From: JBDUDR01 sp040002845
GTDB taxonomy: Bacteria; Actinomycetota; Actinomycetes; Propionibacteriales; Nocardioidaceae
DNA: 24,592 nucleotides
Direction of reading: 5' to 3'
NCBI GenBank assembly: GCA_040002845.1
Contig: JBDUDR010000027.1
Location: forward strand, 1 to 24,592
The notes under the pieces were generated by a model. It was given only the letters and a program-made list of their open reading frames with translations, did no database searches and was not told the DNA's origin. The position numbers and the translations under genes are program-made. This document shows, piece by piece, positions 15,673 through 23,509 of the stretch. Positions within the stretch are counted from its first letter, which is position 1. Each line of letters opens with the position of its first letter.

Positions 15673-16536
15673 GTGCCAGAGCTCCCCGAGGTCGACGCGT
15701 TGGCCACCGACCTTGGCCGACGGCTGGAGGGTCGCGCCATCACGCGGGTGGACATCGTGGCCATCAGTGCCTTAAAGACATTCGACCCGCCCACCTACGC
15801 GCTGCACGGCATGTTCATCGATGGAGTGGGACGGCACGGAAAATTCCTCGACTTCAACGTGTCGGGCACGCATCTGATCCTCCACCTGTCCCGTGGCGGC
15901 TGGGTCCGCTGGCGGGACGAGGTGCCGACGCTGCCGCCGAAGCCGGGTAAGGGGCCGCTCGCCGCCAGGGTGGTCCTCGACGACGGCAGCGGGCTGGACA
16001 TCACCGAGGCGGGGACCCGCAAGGGGTTGGCGATGTACGTCGTACGCGACCCCCGCGACGTGCCCGGCATCGCGAGGCTCGGTCCCGATCCGCTCGCGGC
16101 GGACTTCACGGAGTCGAGCCTGCAGGAGATCCTCACGAGATTGGGCAGGTCCCAGATCAAGGGTGTGCTCCGCGACCAGTCGGTGATCGCGGGGATCGGC
16201 AACGCGTACTCCGACGAGATCTTGCATGCCGCGAAGATGTCGCCCTTCAAACCGGCCAGCAGCCTCGCCCCAGCTGACGTCGCCACCCTGTATCAGGCAA
16301 TGCACGAGATCCTGGGCGATGCGATCGCCCGGTCGCACGGGCTCGGCGCCAGCGATCTGAAAGGCGAGAAGAAGTCCGGGATGCGGGTGCACGGCCGGAC
16401 AGGGCAGGCCTGCCCTGTCTGTGGTGACACTGTTCGCGAGGTCGCGTTCGCAGACTCGGCACTGCAGTACTGCCCGACCTGCCAGACCGGCGGCAAGCCG
16501 CTGGCTGACCGGCGCCTGTCCAGGCTGCTGAAATGA
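15673..16536 (+). CDS. Fpg/Nei-family DNA glycosylase/AP lyase
   Basis: 287-residue base-excision repair enzyme that removes oxidised bases. After the initiator, the N-terminus PELPEV supplies the catalytic Pro-Glu pair. A conserved Lys of the beta-hairpin is at 57 (GRHGKFL). The helix-two-turn-helix with SQIKGVLRDQSVIAGIGNAYSDEILH follows, and the C-terminal zinc finger has ligands C247, C250, C267 and C270 (CPVC ... CPTC), ending in the DNA-binding ADRRLSRLLK. The actinobacterial subfamily differs from classical MutM (PELPEVDAL instead of PELPEVET), so the preferred lesion cannot be read from the sequence. It starts with GTG 22 bases after aat and may share its transcript or use the internal hexamer at 15661-15666. 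Confidence 0.92.
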   Translation: MPELPEVDALATDLGRRLEGRAITRVDIVAISALKTFDPPTYALHGMFIDGVGRHGKFLDFNVSGTHLILHLSRGGWVRWRDEVPTLPPKPGKGPLAARVVLDDGSGLDITEAGTRKGLAMYVVRDPRDVPGIARLGPDPLAADFTESSLQEILTRLGRSQIKGVLRDQSVIAGIGNAYSDEILHAAKMSPFKPASSLAPADVATLYQAMHEILGDAIARSHGLGASDLKGEKKSGMRVHGRTGQACPVCGDTVREVAFADSALQYCPTCQTGGKPLADRRLSRLLK

Positions 16537-16575
16537 CCAGGCTCCCCTGAGGCTGCGCAGCCCTTGGGACCCTGC

Positions 16576-16902
16576 CTATCGGCGGTGGCTCCAGGCATGT
16601 GCGATGTTGACGATCGCGATGCCGACCCAGGCGGTCACCAGACCGGGCAGGCCGGCTTGCCCGCCCGCAATGGCGGACAGCGGTATTCCGAGCACGAACG
16701 AGCCGATGGCGATGGGGATGCCGGTGTCTTCCCGCTGTGATTCCCGTTGCTTCTTCGACAGTGTCTTGAGCCGTTTCTTCATCTCGCCGTCGAGTCGTTC
16801 CAGAAAGGATGCGACGAGCTCGGGCTCGTACTCGGGGCCGAGCTCGCGCCTAGCCTCAACGGTCGCCTCGAGGTCCTTGCGCAGTTCCTCATGTGCCGCC
16901 AC
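16576..16902 (-). CDS. Small membrane protein, unknown function
   Basis: 108 residues. The N-terminal half is charged and helical (EELRKDLEATVEARRELGP ... FLERLDGEMKKRLKTLSKKQ). It is followed by two hydrophobic segments (about residues 62-80 and 85-103) and a short His/Arg end. The pattern 'ARRELGPEYEPELVASFLERLD' recurs in many small actinobacterial membrane proteins of unknown role. The GTG at 16902 has no Shine-Dalgarno sequence, but a TTAAAT hexamer lies six bases upstream on the minus strand, so the mRNA could be leaderless. It follows the PIG-L gene in the same direction after 81 bases. Confidence 0.72.
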   Translation of the reverse strand: MAAHEELRKDLEATVEARRELGPEYEPELVASFLERLDGEMKKRLKTLSKKQRESQREDTGIPIAIGSFVLGIPLSAIAGGQAGLPGLVTAWVGIAIVNIAHAWSHRR

Positions 16903-16983
16903 GCGTCCATTTAACGTCGTCGTGACAGGTCTCGGCTAGTGCTCTGCGTACTGAGTGCTGGTGTCTCTGCGGATCAGGGCGGG

Positions 16984-17736
16984 TCAGAATTGAAGGAGAT
17001 GGAACACCTCAAAGGTCGCTGCATGTGTGACGCCTAGCCGGCTTCCAGCGGCACGCGACATGCCCTCCAGAAACTCCGCCGGGTCAAAGTCCCCCGATCC
17101 GAGTCCGCGCAAGTACGCCGCGTGAGCGCGCAGGGAGGCGACGCCCAGGTCGAAGCTGTCCGTCGTGTCCACGCCATGCCTTGCCTCGGGGGACCCGGCG
17201 GCCCAAACCTGGTGAGTTCCGGCCCACGGCTCCAAGCCCTCGTCGGCGAGCTCGGGGAAGATCCAGCGGTTCGCAGCATCGCGCACTGCGTCCAGGGTCG
17301 CGCGGCCGGTGACCATGTGATCGGCCTGATTCAGCGCCGTTGCGCCATCCCAGGTGGACCGGAAGTTGTTCGTCACCACGACGTCTGGGCGGTACCGTCG
17401 CACCTCACGAGCGATCCTCTTGCGCAGCGGTACGCCGTACTCGAGCACACCGTCTGGAAGGCCCAGGAACTCGACGGTGTCGACACCGACGAGAGCGGCG
17501 GACACTCGCTGCTCTTCCTCACGCACCTTTCGGGTCTCCTCCGGTGACATGGAGTCGATGCCGGCCTCGCCGCTGGTGACCATGCAGTACGTCACGTGCT
17601 TTCCCTGGGCGGTCCAGCGGGCGATCGCAGCGGCCGCCCCGAACTCGAGGTCGTCCGGGTGGGCTACCACCGCGAGTGCGCGTTCCCAGCTCTCATTCAG
17701 CGGTTCCAAGAGGGTTGGGGGTGTGTCGGCCGTCAT
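16984..17736 (-). CDS. PIG-L family deacetylase (LmbE-like)
   Basis: 250 residues. Zinc-dependent N-acetylglucosaminyl deacetylase fold: the metal-binding HPDDLEFG at 26-33 near the N-terminus and the later ligand in ALNQADH (H140). A typical VTSGEAG stretch sits at about 53-59. In actinobacteria this fold includes MshB and Mca (mycothiol biosynthesis and conjugate cleavage) and enzymes acting on glycan or antibiotic precursors. This protein is shorter than MshB and I cannot assign a substrate. Cytoplasmic; no signal peptide. The ATG at 17736 is preceded by GAGGTG at suitable spacing. Divergent from the ATPase gene; the dyad at 17815-17844 lies between them. Confidence 0.88.
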   Translation of the reverse strand: MTADTPPTLLEPLNESWERALAVVAHPDDLEFGAAAAIARWTAQGKHVTYCMVTSGEAGIDSMSPEETRKVREEEQRVSAALVGVDTVEFLGLPDGVLEYGVPLRKRIAREVRRYRPDVVVTNNFRSTWDGATALNQADHMVTGRATLDAVRDAANRWIFPELADEGLEPWAGTHQVWAAGSPEARHGVDTTDSFDLGVASLRAHAAYLRGLGSGDFDPAEFLEGMSRAAGSRLGVTHAATFEVFHLLQF

Positions 17737-17814
17737 CGGTCACCTCGTAGTCATGCGCTGCTGATCCATGCTGCCAGTTCGCGTTGCGCGGGCGACACGC
17801 GATAGCGCTCGATA

Positions 17815-17852
17815 GCCAAATCTAGGGCTGACCCTAGATTTGGCCATACATT
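17815..17852 (+). promoter_or_regulatory. Perfect 13-bp-arm inverted repeat over the ATPase promoter
   Basis: GCCAAATCTAGGG (17815-17827), spacer CTGA, and CCCTAGATTTGGC (17832-17844) form a perfect dyad. Three bases further on, TACATT (17847-17852) is a -10-like hexamer placed six bases before the GTG at 17859, where there is no Shine-Dalgarno sequence. If that -10 is used, the mRNA is leaderless and the dyad is not transcribed. It would then be a DNA operator spanning about -44 to -15, not an RNA hairpin. Confidence 0.7.
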
Positions 17853-17858
17853 CTGATC

Positions 17859-19049
17859 GTGGACCCAGTTCGCAACCCCTACGCCCCCGGCGCGGGCCAG
17901 CGACCTCCTGAGCTGGCCGGTCGCGATTTCGAGCTGCGGCAGTTCGAGGTGACCCTGGAGCGAGTGGCCGCGGGCCGGCCGGAGCGTTCGCTGGTGCTGA
18001 GCGGTTTGCGTGGCGTCGGAAAGACCGTGCTGCTCAACGCGCTCCGCTCGCTCGCGGTGCAACGCTACTGGGGGACAGGCAAGATCGAGGCTCGCCCCGA
18101 CCAAGGTCTGCGGCTGCCGCTGGCTCAGGCCATGCATGCTGCCGTTCGCGAGGTCGCACATCGACACCGAAACCCGCAGGCTGTTGACGCCGTAGCGGGC
18201 ACGATCAAGTCCTTTGCACTGCGATCCAGCCTGCAACATCGCAAGAGTGTGCGCTGGCATCCGCCAACTGAGGTCGCGGCGACCCGTGGCCGCGCGGACT
18301 CCGGCGACCTCGAGCTCGACCTGATCGAGCTGCTCACCGACATGGGGGGTCTCGCTACCGACCTGGGGGTCGGGATCGCGGTGTTCGTCGACGAGATGCA
18401 GGACGTTGCGCCCGAGGAGCTGGCCGCGTTGTGCGGCGCCTGTCACGAGATCAGCCAGCAGCGTGCGCCGATTGTGGTGGTCGGCGCGGGGCTGCCACAT
18501 CTGCCGGTCGCCTTGAGCGCCAGCAAGTCGTACGCCGAACGGCTGTTCCGCTACGTCAGCGTGGACCGGCTGGCGCGGGACGCGGCTGATCAGGCGCTGC
18601 GGGTGCCGGCTTCGACCGAGGACGTGGACTTCCAATCCGCTGCGCTCGACGCTTTGTACGACCTCACCGGCGGATACCCCTACTTCGTCCAGGCATATGG
18701 CAAGGTCACCTGGGACACCGCGCCCTCCAGCCCGATCCGCGCCGAAGACGTCCGCGAGGCCGCTCCGCAGGCCGAGGCAGAGCTCGCCATCGGGTTCTTC
18801 GGAGCGCGGTACGACCGCGCGACCCCGGCCGAACGTGACTACATGCGCGCGATGGCCGATCTCGGAGCCGACTCGTCCAACCCACCCGTGCAGACGAGCG
18901 ACGTGGCGAGTCTGCTGGGCCGCCGCCCGCAGAGCCTCTCACCGGCCCGGGACGGCCTGATCAAGAAGGGCCTCGTGTACGCCGCCGAGCGGGGGACGGT
19001 GTCCTTCACGGTTCCGCACTTCGGGACCTACCTGCGCACAAACGGCTGA
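17859..19049 (+). CDS. Orphan AAA-type ATP-binding protein (P-loop ATPase with C-terminal winged helix)
   Basis: 396 residues. The N-terminus VRNPYAPGAGQRPPELAGR is characteristic of a large, uncharacterised actinobacterial ATPase family. Walker A GLRGVGKT at 49-56, Walker B VFVDE at 175-179, a sensor-like VVGAGLPHLP after it, and a C-terminal region (about 330-396) that looks like a winged helix (SDVASLLGRRPQSLSPARDGLIKKGLV). The layout resembles Orc1/Cdc6- or STAND-like switches, so DNA or protein remodelling is possible but unproven. GTG start, probably leaderless, under a perfect dyad. A large stem-loop follows the stop codon. No partner gene is evident beside it. Confidence 0.85.
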   Translation: MDPVRNPYAPGAGQRPPELAGRDFELRQFEVTLERVAAGRPERSLVLSGLRGVGKTVLLNALRSLAVQRYWGTGKIEARPDQGLRLPLAQAMHAAVREVAHRHRNPQAVDAVAGTIKSFALRSSLQHRKSVRWHPPTEVAATRGRADSGDLELDLIELLTDMGGLATDLGVGIAVFVDEMQDVAPEELAALCGACHEISQQRAPIVVVGAGLPHLPVALSASKSYAERLFRYVSVDRLARDAADQALRVPASTEDVDFQSAALDALYDLTGGYPYFVQAYGKVTWDTAPSSPIRAEDVREAAPQAEAELAIGFFGARYDRATPAERDYMRAMADLGADSSNPPVQTSDVASLLGRRPQSLSPARDGLIKKGLVYAAERGTVSFTVPHFGTYLRTNG

Positions 19050-19074
19050 CCCGGGCTGCGGGGATGGGCTCTGC

Positions 19075-19137
19075 CACAAAATGTGACGGCAATGCTGTCT
19101 CTCAGCCGGGCTGGCTACCGGAACGTCGCATTTTGTG
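19075..19137 (+). repeat. Long inverted repeat downstream of the ATPase gene
   Basis: CACAAAATGTGACG (19075-19088) and CGTCGCATTTTGTG (19124-19137) are inverted copies differing at one base, which would be a G-U wobble in RNA. The 35-base loop holds a smaller CAGCC/GGCTG hairpin. It begins 26 bases after the ATPase stop and has no U-tract. It may act as a terminator or mRNA-stabilising structure, or as paired operator sites, since each arm is itself near-palindromic (CACA-AAA-TGTG). Confidence 0.6.
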
Positions 19138-19254
19138 ATGCACACGCGGTGCCACGAACTCGCGAGAGTCGGGAGGCCGGCCGTAGGGGAGTCGTGGTTC
19201 GGTAGGCTCGCTCGCGCTCGGGCAGTTCGACTCGTGCGTCGAGGAGCCGCCGTC

Positions 19255-19998
19255 ATGCAGTGTCCACGATGTGGTCTGCAGAACTCACCAGCGGCGCCCT
19301 CGTGTGCGCGCTGCGCACTGCCCCTGAGTCAGGGCCGGTCACCCACCGGGGAGCTGTCTCAGCCGTCACCCCTTGGTTCAGCCAGCCAAGCACCCGCCGG
19401 CGCACCCTATGCCCCCGACCCGGACGCCACCTGGCCTGCCCAGCCGCTCCAGGCGGCTCCGCTGACGTACGCCCCTGCCAGGCCGACCCCGCCGCCGGTG
19501 CCCAGTATGTCCGAAGCGCCCACCATCCCGACCCTGCCCAGGATGCCCGGCATCGCGGAGCCGTCCCTGGCCCGCACGCTCAAGCCGTTCGCGTTGGCGA
19601 TCGGTGCACTGGCCGGACTTGCCTACGCAGGATGGGCCGGTACAGCGAGGCGGTCGGCGTTCACCGACGCGGCACACAAGTCCCTCGACGAGCTCAGGTC
19701 GAGCGACCGACTCGATTCAGTTCTGCTGATCGTGTGCACCGCCCTGGTTGTGTTGGCTGTCGGGTGGATGTTTGTTGGCTGGAACCGGGCTGTCCCGACC
19801 CTGCGCGTCGCCGCGCTGGCCTGTCTCGGCGTGGCCGTGGTCGCCGCGGGGGTGGCGGGTTACCTGCTGGGCACCTGGGACCAAGATCCCGACACCGCGT
19901 CTCGCGGATATCTCACCCTGGCCGTCGCCTTCGCGCTCGCCTCGGTCGCGCTGGTGCTCGAGCTGGTCGCCTCGCGATCGGCGTCCGCCACCGGCTGA
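19255..19998 (+). CDS. Zinc-ribbon, proline-rich, four-helix membrane protein
   Basis: 247 residues from ATG 19255, chosen because GAGGAG (19241-19246) lies eight bases upstream and the zinc ribbon then starts at residue 1. The open frame runs back to 19135 but that part is unconserved. C3-x2-C6 and C17-x2-C20 (CPRCG ... CARC) form a zinc ribbon, followed by a Pro/Ala-rich low-complexity linker to about residue 105. Four hydrophobic segments then occupy the rest. This architecture (cytoplasmic zinc ribbon plus membrane bundle) is common in actinobacteria and its role is unknown. A TAGGCT at 19203-19208 is a plausible -10, giving a leader of about 40 bases. It is followed by the TPP riboswitch of the next gene. 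Confidence 0.78.
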   Translation: MQCPRCGLQNSPAAPSCARCALPLSQGRSPTGELSQPSPLGSASQAPAGAPYAPDPDATWPAQPLQAAPLTYAPARPTPPPVPSMSEAPTIPTLPRMPGIAEPSLARTLKPFALAIGALAGLAYAGWAGTARRSAFTDAAHKSLDELRSSDRLDSVLLIVCTALVVLAVGWMFVGWNRAVPTLRVAALACLGVAVVAAGVAGYLLGTWDQDPDTASRGYLTLAVAFALASVALVLELVASRSASATG

Positions 19999-20024
19999 GG
20001 GCGTAAGGTGGTGCTCTAGCAGAA

Positions 20025-20115
20025 ACGCGGGAGCTCACACGCGAGTGGGCTGAGAGGGTGGCATCCGGGCCACCGACCGCCAGAACCTGACCGGGTAATG
20101 CCGGCGTAGGGAGAT
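20025..20115 (+). ncRNA. TPP riboswitch (THI element)
   Basis: The core matches the thiamine pyrophosphate aptamer: CTGAGA at 20050-20055, GAACCTGA at 20083-20090 and GTAATGCCGGCGTAGGGA at about 20095-20112. The terminal GGGAG (20109-20113) is also the ribosome site, eight bases before the ATG at 20122. Ligand binding should therefore hide the Shine-Dalgarno sequence and block translation. TAAGGT at 20004-20009 is a plausible -10 just upstream. The outer limits are approximate. Confidence 0.93.
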
Positions 20116-20121
20116 GGTCCG

Positions 20122-21471
20122 ATGGCCGTACACACAGTTTCAGACGATCAGACCGCGCGCCCGCAGGGCGTCGAAGCCCCGTTGGAACTCACGACGGACC
20201 TGCCCCGCACGTTGGGATGGTTCGACCAGACCACGATGTGGGGCAGCTTCGGGATCAGCCTCTTTGGCCCGGTCAGCGGGGCGTTGATCGTCGCCACCAC
20301 CGGCGACCTCACGCTGGCTCTGGTGGCGACGGCCGTCGGTTGCGCGCTGGGTGGTGTCATTTTGGGGGCGTCTGCCGTGTTCGGATCGGTCACCGGGGCG
20401 CCAGCCATGGTCACCATGCGGGGGATGTTCGGCAGACGAGGCTCCGTGCTGCCGACCGTCATCAACATCACCCAGAACATCGGCTGGGCCACCATGGAGA
20501 TCACACTGATCTCGACGGCCGCCTCGCAGGCCATGGGTGGCCAGAGCCGTCGCTGGGTGTACGTGCTGGTCGCGGGGGCGATCGCCACCACGATGGCGAT
20601 CCGCCCGCTCGGGAGCGTGCGCCTGATTCGCAAGATCATGGTCTGGCTGGTGCTCGCCGCCACGGCATACCTGTTCTACCAGGTGTTCCAGCATCCACTG
20701 GGAGACATCCCCCAGGGCGGGGTGGTCGGGTTCTGGCCGGCGGTCGATCTCGGCATCGCGGGCATCGTCTCCTTCGCGCCGTTGGCCGCTGACTACAGCC
20801 GGCACTCGAACACCAACCGGGCAGCGTTCGGGTCCGCCTTCATCGGGTACGGCGGGGCAGCGCTGATCTACTACGCCCTGGGTGTGTTCGCAGTGGCGGC
20901 CCTCGCCACGAACTCCACCGACGTCGTCAAGGCGCTGGTCGCGCTACCGGCGGGTGCCGTGATGTTGGGCATCCTGGCCGTCGACGAGGTCGACGAGGCA
21001 TTTGCGAACATCTACTCGACCACCATGTCGGCGCACAACCTGATCCCGAGGGTCGACCGGAGGGTTATCTCGGCAGCGATCGGCGTGGTTGCGACCTTGC
21101 TGGCCATTGTCGTCGACATCAACGGCTATGCCGACTTCCTCTTCCTCATCGGCTCCGTTTTCGTGCCGCTTTTCGCGGCCGCCGCCGTCGACTTCTTCGT
21201 AGTCTGCAAGATGCGCTGGGACGTGAGCGATCAGGCTCGGTTCCGCTGGGCGCCGGTGGTCGCTTGGCTGGGCGGTTTCGTCGCCTACCAGCTGGTCTAC
21301 CCGGGCACCCTCGCGGGGTGGTCCGGGTTCTGGTACGACGTGCAGGGATGGCTGCACTTCACTCCGCCAAGCTGGCTCGGCTCATCGATCGCTTCGACGG
21401 TTGTGGCCGCAAGTTTGGCAATCGTTCTCGGTCTGGCCTCTGCCCGCCGGAGAAACGACGTGTCACCATGA
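20122..21471 (+). CDS. cytX: CytX-type hydroxymethylpyrimidine permease (NCS1 family)
   Basis: 449 residues with about 12 hydrophobic segments. A member of the nucleobase-cation symporter-1 family (LGWFDQTTMWGSFGISLFGPVSGALIV near the N-terminus; GAPAMVTMRGMFGRRG; APLAADYSRHSNTNR in the middle). The TPP riboswitch directly in front points to thiamine metabolism. CytX proteins under such riboswitches are predicted importers of the thiamine pyrimidine precursor HMP, rather than of cytosine. The specificity is inferred from this context, not from binding-site residues. The stop is followed after four bases by the likely GTG start of the phosphodiesterase gene. Confidence 0.9.
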   Translation: MAVHTVSDDQTARPQGVEAPLELTTDLPRTLGWFDQTTMWGSFGISLFGPVSGALIVATTGDLTLALVATAVGCALGGVILGASAVFGSVTGAPAMVTMRGMFGRRGSVLPTVINITQNIGWATMEITLISTAASQAMGGQSRRWVYVLVAGAIATTMAIRPLGSVRLIRKIMVWLVLAATAYLFYQVFQHPLGDIPQGGVVGFWPAVDLGIAGIVSFAPLAADYSRHSNTNRAAFGSAFIGYGGAALIYYALGVFAVAALATNSTDVVKALVALPAGAVMLGILAVDEVDEAFANIYSTTMSAHNLIPRVDRRVISAAIGVVATLLAIVVDINGYADFLFLIGSVFVPLFAAAAVDFFVVCKMRWDVSDQARFRWAPVVAWLGGFVAYQLVYPGTLAGWSGFWYDVQGWLHFTPPSWLGSSIASTVVAASLAIVLGLASARRRNDVSP

Positions 21472-21475
21472 TGGC

Positions 21476-22369
21476 GTGCGTCGATCGCGAAAACGGCGGC
21501 CCGACAGCCAGCATTCACCCAGGTCAGAGCTGGTAGATCCTCCAACCGATCACCTCCCTCTCGGAAGGCCGCAGGTGATCGCCCATCGGGGGGCGGCGGA
21601 AACCAGGGCGGAGCACACCCTGAGCGCCTACGTCCAGGCGCTGGAGGACGGCTCGGACGGCCTGGAATGCGATGTCCGGCTCACCGCCGACCAGCACCTG
21701 GTGTGCGTCCATGACCGTCGACTCGAGCGCACGTCCAACGGCAGGGGCGTCCTCTCGTCGTTGCAGCTGGCCGAGCTGGAGCAGCTGGACTTCGGGTCTT
21801 GGAAGAACCCCTGGGCCGAGCTCGACGACGAGGCCGACGACCCGGACCCGTCCAGCAAGTCGATCCTGACGCTCGAGCGGCTGTTGGAAACGGTCCGCGA
21901 CTGGGGGAAACCCGTCGACCTGGCCATCGAGGCCAAGCACCCGACGCGCTACGCCGGACAGGTCGAGCGGCGTCTGATCGACCTGCTGGACCGGTTCGGC
22001 TGGGCTCATCCTCCAGCCGGGCAGCACTCACCGGTACGGGTGATGAGCTTCTCGTGGATGTCGGTACGCCGGATCCGAGAGCTCGCACCGGGACTCGACA
22101 CCGTGTACCTGATGGATCGGGTGCCGGTGCGATTTCGCGATGGGTCGCTGCCTGTGGGTGTCCCCATCGCGGGGCCGTTCATCAAGATCCTGCGCAAGCA
22201 CCCGCGGTACGTCGAGCGGTGCCATCAGGCGGGCCACCCCGTGCACGTGTGGACCGTGAACAAGCTGGCCGACCTCATCCTGTGTCAGGACCTGGGAGTC
22301 GACGCGATCATCACCGACCGGCCGGCCAAGGCCATCGAGGTCCTGTCCCGAGCCCGTGACGTGCCGTAG
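21476..22369 (+). CDS. Glycerophosphodiester phosphodiesterase
   Basis: 297 residues from GTG 21476, four bases after the CytX stop, suggesting coupling. A GTG at 21575, with GGAAG upstream, would give a shorter protein that starts right at the barrel (VIAHRG), and this is a real alternative. GDPD TIM barrel: HRG (H37 from 21476), E46 in EHT, GLECDV (E64, D66) and VHDRRLERTSNG (H79). These are the metal and catalytic residues that release glycerol-3-phosphate from deacylated phospholipid head groups. It lacks a signal peptide, so it is probably cytoplasmic. The gene order GDPD followed by a DUF5926 protein recurs in actinobacteria, to my knowledge. Confidence 0.92.
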   Translation: MRRSRKRRPDSQHSPRSELVDPPTDHLPLGRPQVIAHRGAAETRAEHTLSAYVQALEDGSDGLECDVRLTADQHLVCVHDRRLERTSNGRGVLSSLQLAELEQLDFGSWKNPWAELDDEADDPDPSSKSILTLERLLETVRDWGKPVDLAIEAKHPTRYAGQVERRLIDLLDRFGWAHPPAGQHSPVRVMSFSWMSVRRIRELAPGLDTVYLMDRVPVRFRDGSLPVGVPIAGPFIKILRKHPRYVERCHQAGHPVHVWTVNKLADLILCQDLGVDAIITDRPAKAIEVLSRARDVP

Positions 22370-22405
22370 TGTCAACGGCCGGGCGAGAACGGGATGGGAG
22401 CCGGC

Positions 22406-23356
22406 ATGAGTAAGCGGGCGCGCGTGAAGGTTGCGACGAGCGTCGCACCGGCACCGCGGATGGCAGGCAAGGTAGGTCCTCGTGAGCCGTGTCCGTGCGG
22501 ATCTGGTCGTCGCTACAAGGCGTGCCACGGTCGAGCTGACGGCAGGGTGCCCTTCGTGGTGCGTACCTTCGAAGGGCTCGCCTCCGAGTGCGACTTCGTC
22601 GCCCTGCGTGAGTTCGTGCCCGCTGCGACCTCGCCGCTCACCGTGCAGGCCGCAGGTGACCGCGTCGTCCTGTTGTGCACCTTGCTCCCGGCCGCACTTC
22701 CCGCCATGGTGCGCCAGGACGGCACCATGTTGTTGGGGGCCCAGGTCCAACAGGACTCCGGCGACGTGAGTCGTGACATCGGACACGCGCTCGAGCTCGC
22801 ACTCGGAGCCGAACCAGGTAGCTCGATCAGGATCGCGGACCTGCCAGCCGCCGGACCCCGGCTTCAGGACCTGCTGGAAGTCTCGGTGCCGTTGGATGTG
22901 ACGGTCCATGACGGGTTTGACTTCTGGGTCGACGACATCGACGACGACACCGGTCAGGTCGCTGCATCGCTCGAACAGGCCAACGCCGCGGCCGCGCCCA
23001 CCAAGCGACTGGCCAGCGTCGAGGCGGCCTACTGGACGAACGCGGGCAGCAAGGAGCATCTGCGGTGGGTGATGCCGCAACCCGAGGAGCTTCTGTTGGA
23101 TGCGCTGGCCCGGCTGCACGCCGACAATGCGGACGCGCTCGGCCTGGACAGCCGGCTGGTTGGCTCGTTTCGCGCGCACGGGCTGCTGGTTCCGGTCTGG
23201 GATCTGCCGGTCGGGACAGGGGCGGAGGCGCTGGAGACACCGGCGGCAGACTTCGCGCAGCGCCTGGCCGCGGCTCTCGACGACACGTCGCAGCTGTCCG
23301 CGGACCAGCGCGCGGCCCGGGCCGGGATGGCCAACCGGCAGGTGACGATCCGCTAA
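22406..23356 (+). CDS. SEC-C motif protein of the DUF5926 type
   Basis: 316 residues from ATG 22406, with GGGAG five bases upstream. An in-frame ATG at 22394 would add four residues. The basic N-terminus is followed by a SEC-C zinc motif EPCPCGSGRRYKACHG (C29, C31, C40, H41), as at the end of SecA, where it binds SecB or ribosomes. The rest (FVVRTFEGLASECDFVALREFVPAATSPL ...) matches the actinobacteria-specific DUF5926 family by eye; its function is unknown. TAGTGT at 22367-22372, overlapping the phosphodiesterase stop, may be its own -10. It converges on the DJ-1/PfpI gene. Confidence 0.85.
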   Translation: MSKRARVKVATSVAPAPRMAGKVGPREPCPCGSGRRYKACHGRADGRVPFVVRTFEGLASECDFVALREFVPAATSPLTVQAAGDRVVLLCTLLPAALPAMVRQDGTMLLGAQVQQDSGDVSRDIGHALELALGAEPGSSIRIADLPAAGPRLQDLLEVSVPLDVTVHDGFDFWVDDIDDDTGQVAASLEQANAAAAPTKRLASVEAAYWTNAGSKEHLRWVMPQPEELLLDALARLHADNADALGLDSRLVGSFRAHGLLVPVWDLPVGTGAEALETPAADFAQRLAAALDDTSQLSADQRAARAGMANRQVTIR

Positions 23357-23398
23357 GGTCGCGTCATGGGGAGGAGTCTGTCCGTAGCATCCCGGCCG

Positions 23399-23419
23399 GT
23401 CGCTCGGCGCATGAGCGAC
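23399..23419 (+). terminator. Possible terminator hairpin between convergent genes
   Basis: GTCGCTC and GAGCGAC form a perfect 7-bp stem with a 7-base loop (23406-23412), 43 bases after the SEC-C gene stop. There is only a weak T-rich sequence after it (CCTTTGTCTGGTT), so intrinsic termination is plausible but not certain. Confidence 0.35.
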
Positions 23420-23509
23420 TGAGTGAGCCTTTGTCTGGTTATCTCGGAACGCACTGACACGGCACCGCACGGTCGCGCAAATGTCCTATGGGTCGCGGTT
23501 GGGCGACAG

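Noticed and set aside
16551..16562. The palindrome GGCTGCGCAGCC as a terminator of the Fpg/Nei gene
   Set aside because: As a hairpin it gives only a four-base stem around a GCGC loop and there is no T-run, so I do not call it.
19075..19137. A miniature inverted-repeat transposable element
   Set aside because: The arms are inverted, but I see no flanking target-site duplication and no second copy in the window. A 3' RNA structure or operator pair is the simpler reading.
22028..23470. A 480-residue minus-strand frame opposite the phosphodiesterase and SEC-C genes
   Set aside because: The plus-strand genes carry clear catalytic and zinc motifs. The antisense translation is rich in Arg, His and Gly without recognisable domains.
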